Part shown: positions 54,870 through 63,962 of the stretch, in pieces | Position numbering within the stretch: the stretch's first letter is position 1 | How the letters are laid out: each line of letters opens with the position of its first letter | DNA from: Lactobacillus sp. CBA3606 | GTDB taxonomy: Bacteria; Bacillota; Bacilli; Lactobacillales; Lactobacillaceae | Direction of reading: 5' to 3' | DNA length: 64,000 nucleotides | Assembly (NCBI RefSeq): GCF_002970935.1 | Contig: NZ_CP027194.1 | Location: 62,001 to 126,000, forward strand | Translations under genes and position numbers: made by a program | The notes under the pieces: generated by a model | What the model was told of the DNA's origin: nothing | Database searches by the model: none | Seen by the model: the letters and a program-made list of their open reading frames with translations, nothing else

Positions 54870-55646
54870 ATGACAACTAAAATATTTGTGGCAGCACATA
54901 AAAACTACCAAATGCCAATTGATAAAACCTATCAACCAATATTCGTTGGGGCGGATATTAATGGGACGTTACCAATGGGCTATCAAGCAGACAATACCGG
55001 CGATAATATTTCAGCTAAAAATCCAAATTATAACGAATTAACGGCGCTTTATTGGATTTGGAAGAATTGCCATGCTGAAGTAAAGGGGCTCATGCAGTAC
55101 CGGCGTTATTTAGCGTTGACACCGAAAGATCGGTTAACTGGTATTCTGACCCAGACGGAAATTGATCGGTTATTACATGATCGGACAGTCATTGTCCCTA
55201 AAAAGCGGCATTACTATATTGAATCGAATTATTCACATTATATTCATGCCCATCAGGCGGCACCACTCGATGAAGCTCGCGTCGTGATTGCAAAGCTCTG
55301 TCCGGCTTATTTGTCCAGTTACGACACGGTGATGCATCGGACCTCGGCCCATATGTTTAACATGATGATTATGCCAGCTAAAGATTTTGATGCCTATGCG
55401 CAATGGTTATTTTCAATTCTGTTTGCAGTGGACGCAGCAATCGATATTTCGGACTATGATGCGGTTGAGGCTCGGGTATTCGGTTATTTGTCAGAATTAT
55501 TACTAGATGTGTGGTTGCATAAGAATCAGATTTCCTGTGCCGAAGTTCCAGTGATGTATATGGAAAAACAACAATTAGTGGCAAAAGGATTTAATTTATT
55601 AAAACGAAAATTTTTACCGAACGCCAAAAAGCGCACTCATTTTTAA
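54870..55646 (+). CDS. DUF4422 capsular polysaccharide glycosyltransferase
   Basis: 258 aa. TKIFVAAHKNYQMP at the start, YNELTALYWIWKN, GLMQYRRYL and the late HMFNMMIMPAKDFDAY are marks of DUF4422 proteins, a glycosyltransferase family (often Galf- or Gal-adding) of capsule loci. ATG after GGGGACACT. After a 217-bp gap that follows the acyltransferase, it starts the second transcription block of locus B. The acceptor is unknown. Confidence 0.9.
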   Translation: MTTKIFVAAHKNYQMPIDKTYQPIFVGADINGTLPMGYQADNTGDNISAKNPNYNELTALYWIWKNCHAEVKGLMQYRRYLALTPKDRLTGILTQTEIDRLLHDRTVIVPKKRHYYIESNYSHYIHAHQAAPLDEARVVIAKLCPAYLSSYDTVMHRTSAHMFNMMIMPAKDFDAYAQWLFSILFAVDAAIDISDYDAVEARVFGYLSELLLDVWLHKNQISCAEVPVMYMEKQQLVAKGFNLLKRKFLPNAKKRTHF

Positions 55647-55666
55647 TGATTGGAGACCTAATCGAA

Positions 55667-56584
55667 ATGAAATATGTGTCAGTAATTGTGACTTTTAATC
55701 GGCAAGCGCTATTAAAGCAAGCCATTGAAAGTCTGTGTAATCAAAGTTTGCCACCACAGCAGATTATTGTGGTGGATAACGCTTCAACCGATGGGACGGC
55801 TGCAATGATGGCGAACTATCAAGATGAGCAGTTACACTATATTCGGTTACCACAGAATGTCGGGGGTGCCGGTGGGTTTTACCAGGGGATTAAAGTGGCG
55901 AAGCGTTATCGGACGACTGCTGATTGGGTGTCACTATCAGATGATGACGCTATTTTTGAACCTGATTATTTTGAAAAAATCGCCCAAGCTGCCAAGCAAC
56001 ATCCAACTATTAAAGCTTTTGCGGGGACGGTTGAATTTGTGGATGGGACGAAGCAATTAGATCAACGGCAACGATTGAAAAATTGGACGCATTTTGATGC
56101 GCAAGCCGTGCCGGAATTAGATTATCAGCATGATTTTTTCATCGATTTATTTACCTTTTGTGGTTGTGTGATAAACTTTGATTTAATGATTAAAACGGGG
56201 ATGCCACGGCAAGATTTCTTTATTTGGTGGGATGATATTGAATATTCAATTCGCTTACGGAAAAATTCAGAAATTTTGAACGTGTCACCAGCGGTATTAG
56301 TCCATCATACCGACAAACCACGATCGGATGAAGGGTACCAACAGAATTGGAAAGAGTATTATTGGTTCCGCAATCGGACAGTAACCGTGCGCGAACTTGG
56401 TCGGCATCGCCTTGGCGCTAATTTATGGGCCATGGGGCAAATTGTTGAGCGCGGGATTGAAATTATCCGTGATGGCCGACGGTATCGCGGGCAACGCGGT
56501 GCAGCATTACGGGTGACAACGAGTGGTGTTCTGGACGGCTTTCGGCATAAGATGGGGGCTAATCATGATTATATGCCGAAATAA
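55667..56584 (+). CDS. GT2 glycosyltransferase, GlfT2-like galactofuranosyltransferase
   Basis: 305 aa. VIVTFNRQALLKQAIESL, DNASTDGT, NVGGAGGFYQG, the metal-binding LSDDDA and the late WWDDIEYSIRL are the fingerprint of GlfT2/WbbL-like GT2 enzymes that often use UDP-galactofuranose. With glf at the head of the locus a Galf transfer is likely. ATG 55667 has GGAG about ten bases upstream; an ATG at 55646 overlaps the DUF4422 stop but has no ribosome site. Confidence 0.88.
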   Translation: MKYVSVIVTFNRQALLKQAIESLCNQSLPPQQIIVVDNASTDGTAAMMANYQDEQLHYIRLPQNVGGAGGFYQGIKVAKRYRTTADWVSLSDDDAIFEPDYFEKIAQAAKQHPTIKAFAGTVEFVDGTKQLDQRQRLKNWTHFDAQAVPELDYQHDFFIDLFTFCGCVINFDLMIKTGMPRQDFFIWWDDIEYSIRLRKNSEILNVSPAVLVHHTDKPRSDEGYQQNWKEYYWFRNRTVTVRELGRHRLGANLWAMGQIVERGIEIIRDGRRYRGQRGAALRVTTSGVLDGFRHKMGANHDYMPK

Positions 56585-56607
56585 AGATAGGGATATGGGT
56601 GAGTGTA

Positions 56608-57657
56608 ATGAATAAGTTCGTCTTGAATGTGGTTTACGATGAGAAAAATAATGCCGGTAGCAAAGCTAAGGCTGATGTGACGACAATTTTATTAAACCAA
56701 TTACAGTTTAAAGAAATTAAGCAAGTTCAATTCCGGTCTAAACTGGAAAAGTTACAAGGTCAGCACGTGGTCAATCAGATCTGTGCCCAAGTTGAGGCTG
56801 GAGATGTCTTATTAATCCAGTATCCGACGTATTTTGGTCATTTCTGGGAAAAACGGTTATTTAAGCAATTAGGGCAAAAAAACGTTAAAATCATTATCTT
56901 GTTACATGACGTGGATGTACTCCGGGTCGCTAATTTACCACGGTATAAAAATCTTGAATGGGTCACGCGGTTATTAAATATGGGGACAGTTTTAATTTCG
57001 CCTAATCAAGCCATGAGTCGATTACTCACAGCCCATGGGTTAACGTTACCCATGATTACGCTAAAAATTTATGATTATTTGCAGGCGCCACGGCACACGC
57101 CACGGGTACAGCCAGATCAAAATCAAATTTCTTTTGCAGGTAATTTGAATAAATCGTCATTTTTGTATCAGTTACCAAGTACTGATGCGTATCAATTATT
57201 TTTGTTTGGCATGTTGGATAACCAACGGCAATTTGAACAAGCTAATTTACATTATCAAGGGATCTTTCCCCCGGATGACTTAAAAGACCGCTTACCAGAT
57301 GGGTTTGGCTTGGTCTGGGATGGTGGCACACCGGATGAACTAACTGGTTTGGCTGGTCAATATTTAAAGTATAATAATCCGCATAAAGTCTCGTTGTACT
57401 TGTCATCGGGGTTACCGGTGATTGTGCCAGCGGTGGCTGCAATTGCTGATTTTGTCACGACACAGCAAGTTGGCCTAGTGATTTCAGGGTTATCAGAATT
57501 ACCGGCTAAGTTAGCAACAGTCACGGCCGATGAGTATCACACGATGCAGGGACAAGTGGCTAAAGTCGGAGCCCAGCTACGAGCCGGCACATATACGGTT
57601 ACCGCAGTTGAGCAAGCTTTAGCACAGGTAACCGCTATTCCAGATGAAGTTAGGTGA
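56608..57657 (+). CDS. Gtf3-like sugar transferase, candidate galactofuranosyltransferase (locus B)
   Basis: 349 aa, GT-B. LLIQYPTYFG, LLHDVDVLR, LISPNQAM, GNLNKSSFLY, GFGLVWDGG and YNNPHKVSLYLSSGLPVI are shared with the minus-strand enzyme of locus A (40922). ATG 56608 follows GGGTGAG. It lies in the block with the GlfT2-like and GT4 genes, where a second Galf transferase is plausible. Confidence 0.78.
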   Translation: MNKFVLNVVYDEKNNAGSKAKADVTTILLNQLQFKEIKQVQFRSKLEKLQGQHVVNQICAQVEAGDVLLIQYPTYFGHFWEKRLFKQLGQKNVKIIILLHDVDVLRVANLPRYKNLEWVTRLLNMGTVLISPNQAMSRLLTAHGLTLPMITLKIYDYLQAPRHTPRVQPDQNQISFAGNLNKSSFLYQLPSTDAYQLFLFGMLDNQRQFEQANLHYQGIFPPDDLKDRLPDGFGLVWDGGTPDELTGLAGQYLKYNNPHKVSLYLSSGLPVIVPAVAAIADFVTTQQVGLVISGLSELPAKLATVTADEYHTMQGQVAKVGAQLRAGTYTVTAVEQALAQVTAIPDEVR

Positions 57658-57663
57658 CTTAAT

Positions 57664-58773
57664 TTGACAGCTAAGGTTCAATCCAAACGAAAATCGATCA
57701 CTGCCGTCGTGATGGCACCGTATCTAACCGGCCATGGGGGTATGGAAACTGTCTTGACTGCCGTGGTTAATCATTATAATCAGGATTCCCAGATTAAGCT
57801 ACAGGTCTATTTTAGTCAGGGCTTGGGAAACAAGGACTTTTTACGGCGCTTTGTGAATCGGCATCAAGTGTTAAATGATCCGAAATTGGAACAACAATCC
57901 ACCTTTAAAAAGGCGGCCAATGTGCTGCGAATTATGAATTTCTTACGCCAGTCACAAGCAGATGAAATCATCTGTATGAGTACCCGCTTAGTTTATTTGG
58001 CGGCCCAGGTGAAACGTTTGTGGCATAAGTCGTATACGGTCATTTCATGGGTACATTTTTCGTTAGTTGGCGGGGACGTGGTTTCAACAGGTTTACTAAA
58101 GTACGCCGATTACCATTTAGCAATTAGCCGTGGCATTCAGCAGCAACTAATGGACTTAGGGATTCAGCGCCAACGAATCACGGTAATTTATAATCCGATT
58201 AATTTGGATGTGCCACTGGTACCGATACGGCAGGCAACAACGCCGGTGACGTTCCTATATATTGGTCGGATTCAGTGGCAGCAGCAAAAAAATCTACAAG
58301 AGTTATTTAACGTCTTACCAAAGTTACATGGACCGTGGCAATTAAAGGTCATTGGGTCCGGTGATGATGACGAAACGGTTAAGCAGTTTATTCAGCAAGC
58401 ACATTTAACTGATAAAGTTAAGTTATTAGGCTGGCAAGCTGCACCTTGGCCAAGGTTAACGGATATCAGTTGTAGCGTGTTAACCTCGAAATTTGAAGGA
58501 TTACCGATGGGCTTAATTGAGTCTTTAATTCGGGGAATTCCAGCAGTCGCCAGTGATTGTCCGACTGGTCCGGCTGATTTGATTCAGTCGGGAACAAATG
58601 GCTTCTTGTACCCGATGGGGGATAGTGTGCGGTTAACGACTATTTTACAAGACTTCATTGATGGTCAAGTTGATTTTGAACGAGCTAAGGTTCGTGACAG
58701 TATGACTTGGCTAAGCACGGATGCGTATTATACGCGACTTTCGACGCAACTGATGGCAGTAGCAGCACCTTGA
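57664..58773 (+). CDS. GT4 glycosyltransferase
   Basis: 369 aa, GT-B. HGGMETVLTAVVNHY at the N-terminus (acceptor site) and SKFEGLPMGLIESLIRGIPA with DCPTGPADLI near the C-terminus (E-x7-E) identify family 4 retaining enzymes. TTG start after AGGTGACT, six bases downstream of the Gtf3-like stop. Sugar unknown. It ends at a strong terminator. Confidence 0.92.
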   Translation: MTAKVQSKRKSITAVVMAPYLTGHGGMETVLTAVVNHYNQDSQIKLQVYFSQGLGNKDFLRRFVNRHQVLNDPKLEQQSTFKKAANVLRIMNFLRQSQADEIICMSTRLVYLAAQVKRLWHKSYTVISWVHFSLVGGDVVSTGLLKYADYHLAISRGIQQQLMDLGIQRQRITVIYNPINLDVPLVPIRQATTPVTFLYIGRIQWQQQKNLQELFNVLPKLHGPWQLKVIGSGDDDETVKQFIQQAHLTDKVKLLGWQAAPWPRLTDISCSVLTSKFEGLPMGLIESLIRGIPAVASDCPTGPADLIQSGTNGFLYPMGDSVRLTTILQDFIDGQVDFERAKVRDSMTWLSTDAYYTRLSTQLMAVAAP

Positions 58774-58821
58774 AAAAACGCGTCATTCGACTGGCATGGC
58801 TCCCTCGAATGACGCGTTTTT
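58774..58821. terminator. Bidirectional terminator between GT4 and wzx
   Basis: A perfect 17-bp stem (AAAAACGCGTCATTCGA / TCGAATGACGCGTTTTT) with a 14-nt loop between convergent genes. Confidence 0.9.
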
Positions 58822-58836
58822 ATCAGCCAACAGTAG

Positions 58837-60249
58837 TTATGCGCGTAAATGGTGCGCTTCGGCTAAAATTTTTGGTTGTAGAATGAAGATGAATCCCAGA
58901 TAGACTAATAGGCCAATGACGATTTGTTCAAAGAGGCTCACCGCTGAAATTAACATGACTTGATTCAACGCATAGACCACGAGAAACATGGCTAGCCCGG
59001 CGATGAGATATTGACCAAAGCAACTCATTAAGCGTCCTAATTGTAAATCATGGCGGGTCACAAAGAGCTGATAAACCGTCACACAAATTTCTGACAGGAG
59101 GGTGGCTAACATGGCGCCTTGCACATGCCACATGAGAATTAGTGGGATGTTGCATAAAATATTAACGCCAGCCCCAATTGTGACTGAAATCGTGTAGTCC
59201 CGTGTCCGTCGGGTCGGAAGTAAGAATTGCTGACCTAAGACGTTGCTCATCCCGATTAAAACAATGACTGGTGCTTCGATCATCAAGAGGGTGTTAACGG
59301 CTGTGAACTGGGAACCGAAGAACCACGGTGCTAACGAAGTCGCAATGGCAGCAATCCCAAAGGCCATTGGAATCGAGATACTTAGTACAAAATCAAATGA
59401 CGCGTATAAGTATTCTTTGACCTTAGTCATCTGTTGTTTCATGTAAAGGTTCGCAATATGTGGTAGCATTACGGTCCCAGTAGCGGTGACTAAGGCTAAC
59501 ACGAGCTTGATGAGCTTATCAGAGTAGTCATAAAAACCAGAGGCCGTCACGGAATCCAATTGCCAAAGCATGGTTTTATTCAAAGCCAGATAAACGGTCG
59601 TGGCAATTTGGGGAATAAATAAGGCAATGGATGGCCGTAAATGACGAAATAAGTGTAATTTGGCCCATACCGGTCGATTAACTGACCGCCGCAAATAGGG
59701 CCAAAGGGTCAGATTACCGAGTAATTGTGATAAGGATAAAATTAAAATATAAATACCGGTATCTTGGCGGGTCTTAACAAAGACAAAAATAGCGACCAGT
59801 GAGGCCAACTTAACTAAGGTGTTACGTAAAACCGTTTTTTTAAAGTCTTCCAGGCCCATAAAATACCAAGAAATATCAAATGCACCAGCAATAATGTAAA
59901 AAGACTGATAAAAGAAATAAACTTTGAATTGCTGTTCAACCAATAAGAAAATTAAGAAGCCGAGGTAGGCGAGGCTAATCGTAATCAGCTGTAATCCCTC
60001 AATCTCCCAAAAGGTTTGTGAGCGTTTAGCACGATTATCACGGATAAAGGCGATTTCCCGGTTACCATAAATGGTAATCCCGACCGTCCCAAAAAGTAAA
60101 AAGTAAGTAATGACCGAATTGGTGGACGCATTAATTCCGACCCCAGTTGGGCCTAACACCCGTGAAATGTACGGTACTGTTAATAATGGTGTTAATAAGA
60201 TTAAAATATTATAACCGACCGTATAAAAGTAATTCCTGATAATTTTCAT
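58837..60249 (-). CDS. wzx: Wzx-type polysaccharide flippase (locus B)
   Basis: 470 aa, 12-14 helices, N-terminus NYFYTVGYNILILLTPLLT and LGPTGVGINA, closely similar to the locus A flippase but GC-richer and read from the minus strand. ATG 60249 is six bases after TAGGAGC. Monocistronic, divergent from the following GT2 gene, so its orientation was inverted relative to locus A. Confidence 0.93.
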   Translation of the reverse strand: MKIIRNYFYTVGYNILILLTPLLTVPYISRVLGPTGVGINASTNSVITYFLLFGTVGITIYGNREIAFIRDNRAKRSQTFWEIEGLQLITISLAYLGFLIFLLVEQQFKVYFFYQSFYIIAGAFDISWYFMGLEDFKKTVLRNTLVKLASLVAIFVFVKTRQDTGIYILILSLSQLLGNLTLWPYLRRSVNRPVWAKLHLFRHLRPSIALFIPQIATTVYLALNKTMLWQLDSVTASGFYDYSDKLIKLVLALVTATGTVMLPHIANLYMKQQMTKVKEYLYASFDFVLSISIPMAFGIAAIATSLAPWFFGSQFTAVNTLLMIEAPVIVLIGMSNVLGQQFLLPTRRTRDYTISVTIGAGVNILCNIPLILMWHVQGAMLATLLSEICVTVYQLFVTRHDLQLGRLMSCFGQYLIAGLAMFLVVYALNQVMLISAVSLFEQIVIGLLVYLGFIFILQPKILAEAHHLRA

Positions 60250-60613
60250 GTCCAAGCTCCTAAGTCATATAAAGGTATCGCAGTCGCCTACGAATGGGCG
60301 TAAACCGCGACATCCTTAGTATTGTATCATAGTAACTCACTATAAAATAGAAGTACAAAAATGGGAATTGTAAGTTTTTTAGTCGTTATAAATATGTTAA
60401 TTGATGATAAATAATTTATATTATTTTGAACTTTAGCGCTATTTAATAGACTGGACAGAAAGTGGTTGGGACCCTTACTAGGCGGTTATTCTTAGTCAGT
60501 CGCCGGATTAATCAGGATGACATTGTGACTGCTTAGATAGGGGAAAGCCAGATGAATTAACAAACGTCATAAAATATTGACCCTAATTGGGTTTAGAGAG
60601 TTAGGTGAACGTG
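60250..60613. other. Divergent promoter region
   Basis: About 360 bp without a gene, between the leftward wzx and the rightward GT2 gene. It must hold promoters for both. AT-rich sequence with TATAAA-like words lies at about 60340-60430; no operator stands out. Confidence 0.5.
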
Positions 60614-61594
60614 ATGGTAAAAATTAGTATTATTATTCCAACTTATAATTCTGTCGCAACCATTGATCGACTGATTACCTCAATTATTCAACAGACGGGT
60701 TTTCGGGATTATGAGATTATTTGTGTGGATGATGGGTCGACCGATCAGACTTGGGTGCGGCTACAACAATTAGCTAACCAATATTCTGTGATACGTTGCT
60801 ATCGACAGACCAATCAAAAGCAAGCCGCTGCACGTAATAATGGTCTCCGACATGCGCTAGGGGACTACATCATGTTTGCGGATGCGGATGATTATTGGCT
60901 ACCAGGCTTATTCGAAGCGGTAGTTCCAGATTTGAAGCATGCCTTAACGATTTTTGGTATTCAAAAGGACTATGACCAAAAGCAAGTTTTAGAAGTGCAA
61001 TCAGGCACTAAAGGGAGTCATAATCAGCAACAGCTTATTCAAAATTATTTGGCGAAAAATGTTGAAATGGATGTTGGTGTCTGGAATAAAGTGTTTTCAA
61101 AAGCGATGATTGATCATTATCAGTTTCAATTTTCAAATGGTAATTTCTTTGAAGACAGTAGCTTTGTCTTAGCCTTTCTGGCGCATGTCACCCCTAAAGA
61201 TATTCGTTACATTGAAAAGCCATTCTACGTCCTGAATAAGCATGCGAATACAACGACTAGCCAGTTTTCACCGGCGATTATTGAACGGGCACAGCGGTAT
61301 TATCAAGGGGTGGCGACAACTTTGACGGAGTTGCACTATGCCGACCAGACACAGCGCACTATTTTAACGGCATTGCGTTGTCGCTTGTTATTACACGTCA
61401 GTCATCATTATTTGGTGAATAATCCCCAATGGTCACCGCAGTGGGAACGCCATTTTCTAGCAGCTCGGCTTAAAACGCTGCCGATGTTAATTAATCGGCT
61501 GATTAGTTGGAAATATAAATTAGCGTATTTGACGTTACGGTATGTGCCACGGGTTTATCGGCGTGCCTATCTTAACTATAAGCCTGAAATCTAA
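60614..61594 (+). CDS. GT2 glycosyltransferase
   Basis: 326 aa. ISIIIPTYNSVATIDRLI, CVDDGSTDQT, AAARNNGLRHA and FADADDYW (DxD) define a GT-A family 2 enzyme; the C-terminal part is helical and ends RAYLNYKPEI without membrane helices. ATG 60614 is five bases after AGGTGA. It is alone between divergent wzx and a convergent priming transferase. Homologous in layout to the broken GT2 gene of locus A. Confidence 0.92.
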   Translation: MVKISIIIPTYNSVATIDRLITSIIQQTGFRDYEIICVDDGSTDQTWVRLQQLANQYSVIRCYRQTNQKQAAARNNGLRHALGDYIMFADADDYWLPGLFEAVVPDLKHALTIFGIQKDYDQKQVLEVQSGTKGSHNQQQLIQNYLAKNVEMDVGVWNKVFSKAMIDHYQFQFSNGNFFEDSSFVLAFLAHVTPKDIRYIEKPFYVLNKHANTTTSQFSPAIIERAQRYYQGVATTLTELHYADQTQRTILTALRCRLLLHVSHHYLVNNPQWSPQWERHFLAARLKTLPMLINRLISWKYKLAYLTLRYVPRVYRRAYLNYKPEI

Positions 61595-61600
61595 GGCAAA

Positions 61601-61639
61601 AAATAAGCCACTCTGAATTTTTCTCAGAGTGGCTTATTT
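61601..61639. terminator. Bidirectional terminator between GT2 and priming transferase
   Basis: A perfect 16-bp stem (AAATAAGCCACTCTGA / TCAGAGTGGCTTATTT) with a 7-nt loop and A/T tracts on both sides. Confidence 0.9.
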
Positions 61640-61651
61640 AAATGGTTTTAA

Positions 61652-62319
61652 TTAAAAGGCACCATTGGGCCGAATAAAAACCATGACGGTTTTAAAGAGG
61701 ACGTACAAATCAAAGCCGACGCTCCGGCGAGAAATATAAATCAAATCTAACTTGACCATTTCGTCAAAGCCAACACTGTTACGGACTGTAGCTTGCCATA
61801 AGCCGGTACAACCGGGCTTAACGGTGAGCCGTTGCTTATCATAATCAGTATATTCAGCAACTTCACGTGGCAACGGTGGCCGTGGTCCAACTAAGCTCAT
61901 TTGGCCCAAAAGAACATTGAGTAATTGTGGCAGCTCATCAATACTATACTTACGGATGAAGCGCCCAGTCCGAGTGACCCGGGGATCATCGCGCATTTTA
62001 AACATGGCGCCATCAACTTCATTTTCTGTGAGTAGCTTTGCCAACAATTCATCAGCATTAGAAACCATGGAGCGAAACTTGTACATTTTAAATGGTAATT
62101 GGCCTTGGCCAGTCGAATCTGTGAGTAGAATACGCTCCCCTTAGGGTCTTCTACTTTAATGGCGATTGCGACGACTAGAAATAATGGTGATAAGAGCACT
62201 AAGCCCACTAAACTGGCCACGAAGTCGAATAGTCGTTTTACTAGGCGATAGCCATAGCGATGGTGCTGACTTTCAACATCAATTGTAATTGGTCGAATTT
62301 CCCGTTCTTTGTATTCCAT
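61652..62319 (-). pseudogene. Priming glycosyltransferase (bacterial sugar transferase family), frameshifted
   Basis: Two overlapping frames make one polyprenyl-phosphate sugar phosphotransferase (about 222 codons). N-terminal frame: MEYKEREIRPI, a membrane helix FDFVASLVGLVLLSPLFLVV, then KGSVFYSQIRL. C-terminal frame: GQGQLPFKMYKFRSM, RDDPRVTRTGRFIRKYSIDE, LPQLLNVL, SLVGPRP and PGCTGLWQ. The joint expected is RLGQGQLPFKMYKF, so one base is missing at about 62110-62112 (plus-strand). As read, the enzyme that should start the repeat unit on undecaprenyl phosphate is not made. Confidence 0.88.
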
Positions 62320-62784
62320 TAGTAACACCCTAGACTTCCTTCTGATTATTCCCCGATTACTACAAAAGTTCAAACTGTAATTAGAATGACATGTGTGCCC
62401 AGCACACGCGGGGTGGCGTTTAAATGAAAAGTATAATGCGAACTTATACTAAAGTAAACACGATTTAATTCATGAATCCAAACTTCTAATTGACTACATT
62501 ATACCAAAAATGACTTGTTTGGGAATACTATTTTTGTTTCCGGAATGTAAAAATGATGCGTAAAACGGCCAAATTGCTTGGTATATCTGTATTTTAAGGT
62601 TATTAATAAAGCTTAATAACAATTTGTTTTTTGGTGATTTAAGTAAATTACTGCCAGTTCACGGATTAGAAATAGCTAAGGGGTCGAAGTCGCGGTTTCA
62701 TTTTGGAGTGTTCTTTTCGCTTGGTTCACGGTACAATTGAACTAATGAATGAACGCGTGAAAAAACTTTAGCAAAAAGGATGTT
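62320..62784. other. Intergenic
   Basis: About 465 bp without a gene, AT-rich. It should contain the promoter of the leftward priming transferase and that of the rightward hypothetical gene (a TACAAT at about 62731). Nothing else recognised. Confidence 0.5.
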
Positions 62785-63096
62785 ATGAACATGAACGATG
62801 ATGGTATCACAGTTTTTCCAGCGGATTTCAATTCCTCATATCATTTAATTCTTCAACGAGGAACGGCGCATTATGCCTATTATTATTTCAAAATTGATAA
62901 ACTCGATCAGCGGGTTATTTTTTATGATGATTTGGAACGGAGTGGGATTTCAATCAAAACGCAGATTACGCGTCATTTTATGCGACGGTTGGTGAAAGCC
63001 ATTGATTGGCATCCGGTAGGGAATAGTATCATTGTTGAAATTTATAATGTCCAACGAGAGACCACGAAGGCGACTCGGTTGGCGTGTGATATTTAA
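62785..63096 (+). CDS. Hypothetical protein
   Basis: 103 aa, soluble, with YYFKIDKLDQRVIFYDD and a basic helix HFMRRLVKAIDW. I do not recognise the family. ATG is preceded by AAAAGGATGTT. It stands alone before a strong terminator. Confidence 0.6.
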   Translation: MNMNDDGITVFPADFNSSYHLILQRGTAHYAYYYFKIDKLDQRVIFYDDLERSGISIKTQITRHFMRRLVKAIDWHPVGNSIIVEIYNVQRETTKATRLACDI

Positions 63097-63156
63097 AAAA
63101 TAGGCGTTACTGGTAAACTGTAACTTTGTCAGTCAATATAAATGTGGCTTAAAATA

Positions 63157-63201
63157 AATAGTCCGGTCCACACCCAAGTTTCAGGTGTGGACCGGACTAT
63201 T
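63157..63201. terminator. Bidirectional terminator
   Basis: A perfect 18-bp stem (AATAGTCCGGTCCACACC / GGTGTGGACCGGACTATT), 9-nt loop, between the hypothetical gene and the convergent small-protein operon. Confidence 0.88.
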
Positions 63202-63224
63202 TCGTAGCAGTAATAGGGAGTTAA

Positions 63225-63452
63225 TTAAGCAGTTGGCGCATCAATAATGGGTGTCTCAAGGGTTTCAACATACTTAGCAGCAACTGGTTCCACAATCAGG
63301 TTTTCGCCGTCTTTGTTGAACAGGTTAGCGGCAACTAGATCAGCCATCGCTTTGGTGACCACTTCTTTAGTCAAACCATCACTGGCGTAGTGTAACTTTA
63401 AGTGATGAATCTTATTGGTACTCGTTTTGAAGCTCATATCTAAGATTTTCAT
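63225..63452 (-). CDS. DUF2922 family small protein
   Basis: 75 aa. LDMSFKTSTNKIHHLKLHYA and the later VAAKYVETLETPIID fit DUF2922, a Firmicutes family of very small proteins of unknown role that is usually found with DUF1659-like genes. ATG eight bases after AGGAGGA. Last of a three-gene unit. Confidence 0.85.
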   Translation of the reverse strand: MKILDMSFKTSTNKIHHLKLHYASDGLTKEVVTKAMADLVAANLFNKDGENLIVEPVAAKYVETLETPIIDAPTA

Positions 63453-63469
63453 TAATTAAGTCCTCCTAA

Positions 63470-63682
63470 TTAGACGGTCGTAGCGGCGTTATAGTCGTAA
63501 TAAGCAATTACTTCAGCGTTGACAAATTGATGAGCCGTTAAGGTTTCCAAGGCCTTACTAAAGGTGGTCAATTGGGCATCCGTCGCGTCTTGCGCAATGG
63601 CCGTAAACAGTTGTTTATGCGTTTCACCGGCGGCATTTTGCAATTCAACGGCTAAAGCCGATTTTTTCCAAATCTTATTCAT
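63470..63682 (-). CDS. DUF1659-like small protein
   Basis: 70 aa. KSALAVELQNAAGETHKQLF and TFSKALETLTAHQFVNAEVI resemble DUF1659, with an amphipathic helix in the second half. ATG eight bases after AGGAGG. It precedes the DUF2922 gene by 17 bp, a pairing known in bacilli and lactobacilli. Confidence 0.68.
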   Translation of the reverse strand: MNKIWKKSALAVELQNAAGETHKQLFTAIAQDATDAQLTTFSKALETLTAHQFVNAEVIAYYDYNAATTV

Positions 63683-63764
63683 AGGTGAGTCCTCCTAGCG
63701 TTTTTAGTAGGCTGGCCAGCTTACATAGATAGAAACGGTTAGCTGGCAATAAAAGTGCAGGTGA

Positions 63765-63962
63765 TTAGAAAGTAAATTGGCGGGTCGTTTTTAGGGTGGC
63801 ACCAGTAAACGGTGCGGCAACTAGGGTGGCGACTAATTGACCTAAATCGGTAACTTGTGCAACCGTGATTGCTTCGTTCAAGTTATTGAAAGTTCGCTTA
63901 ATGGCTTTGGGGTTGTCCGCGGCCACTGAAATGGTTAATTGATTTGCACGCCAATTCTGCAT
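63765..63962 (-). CDS. Small protein, DUF1659-like
   Basis: 65 aa. NQLTISVAADNPKAIKRTF and LGQLVATLVAAPFTGATLKT resemble the next gene in layout, suggesting a paralogue. ATG with GGAG eight bases upstream. It is the first gene visible of the three-gene unit; more may lie beyond the window end. Confidence 0.6.
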   Translation of the reverse strand: MQNWRANQLTISVAADNPKAIKRTFNNLNEAITVAQVTDLGQLVATLVAAPFTGATLKTTRQFTF

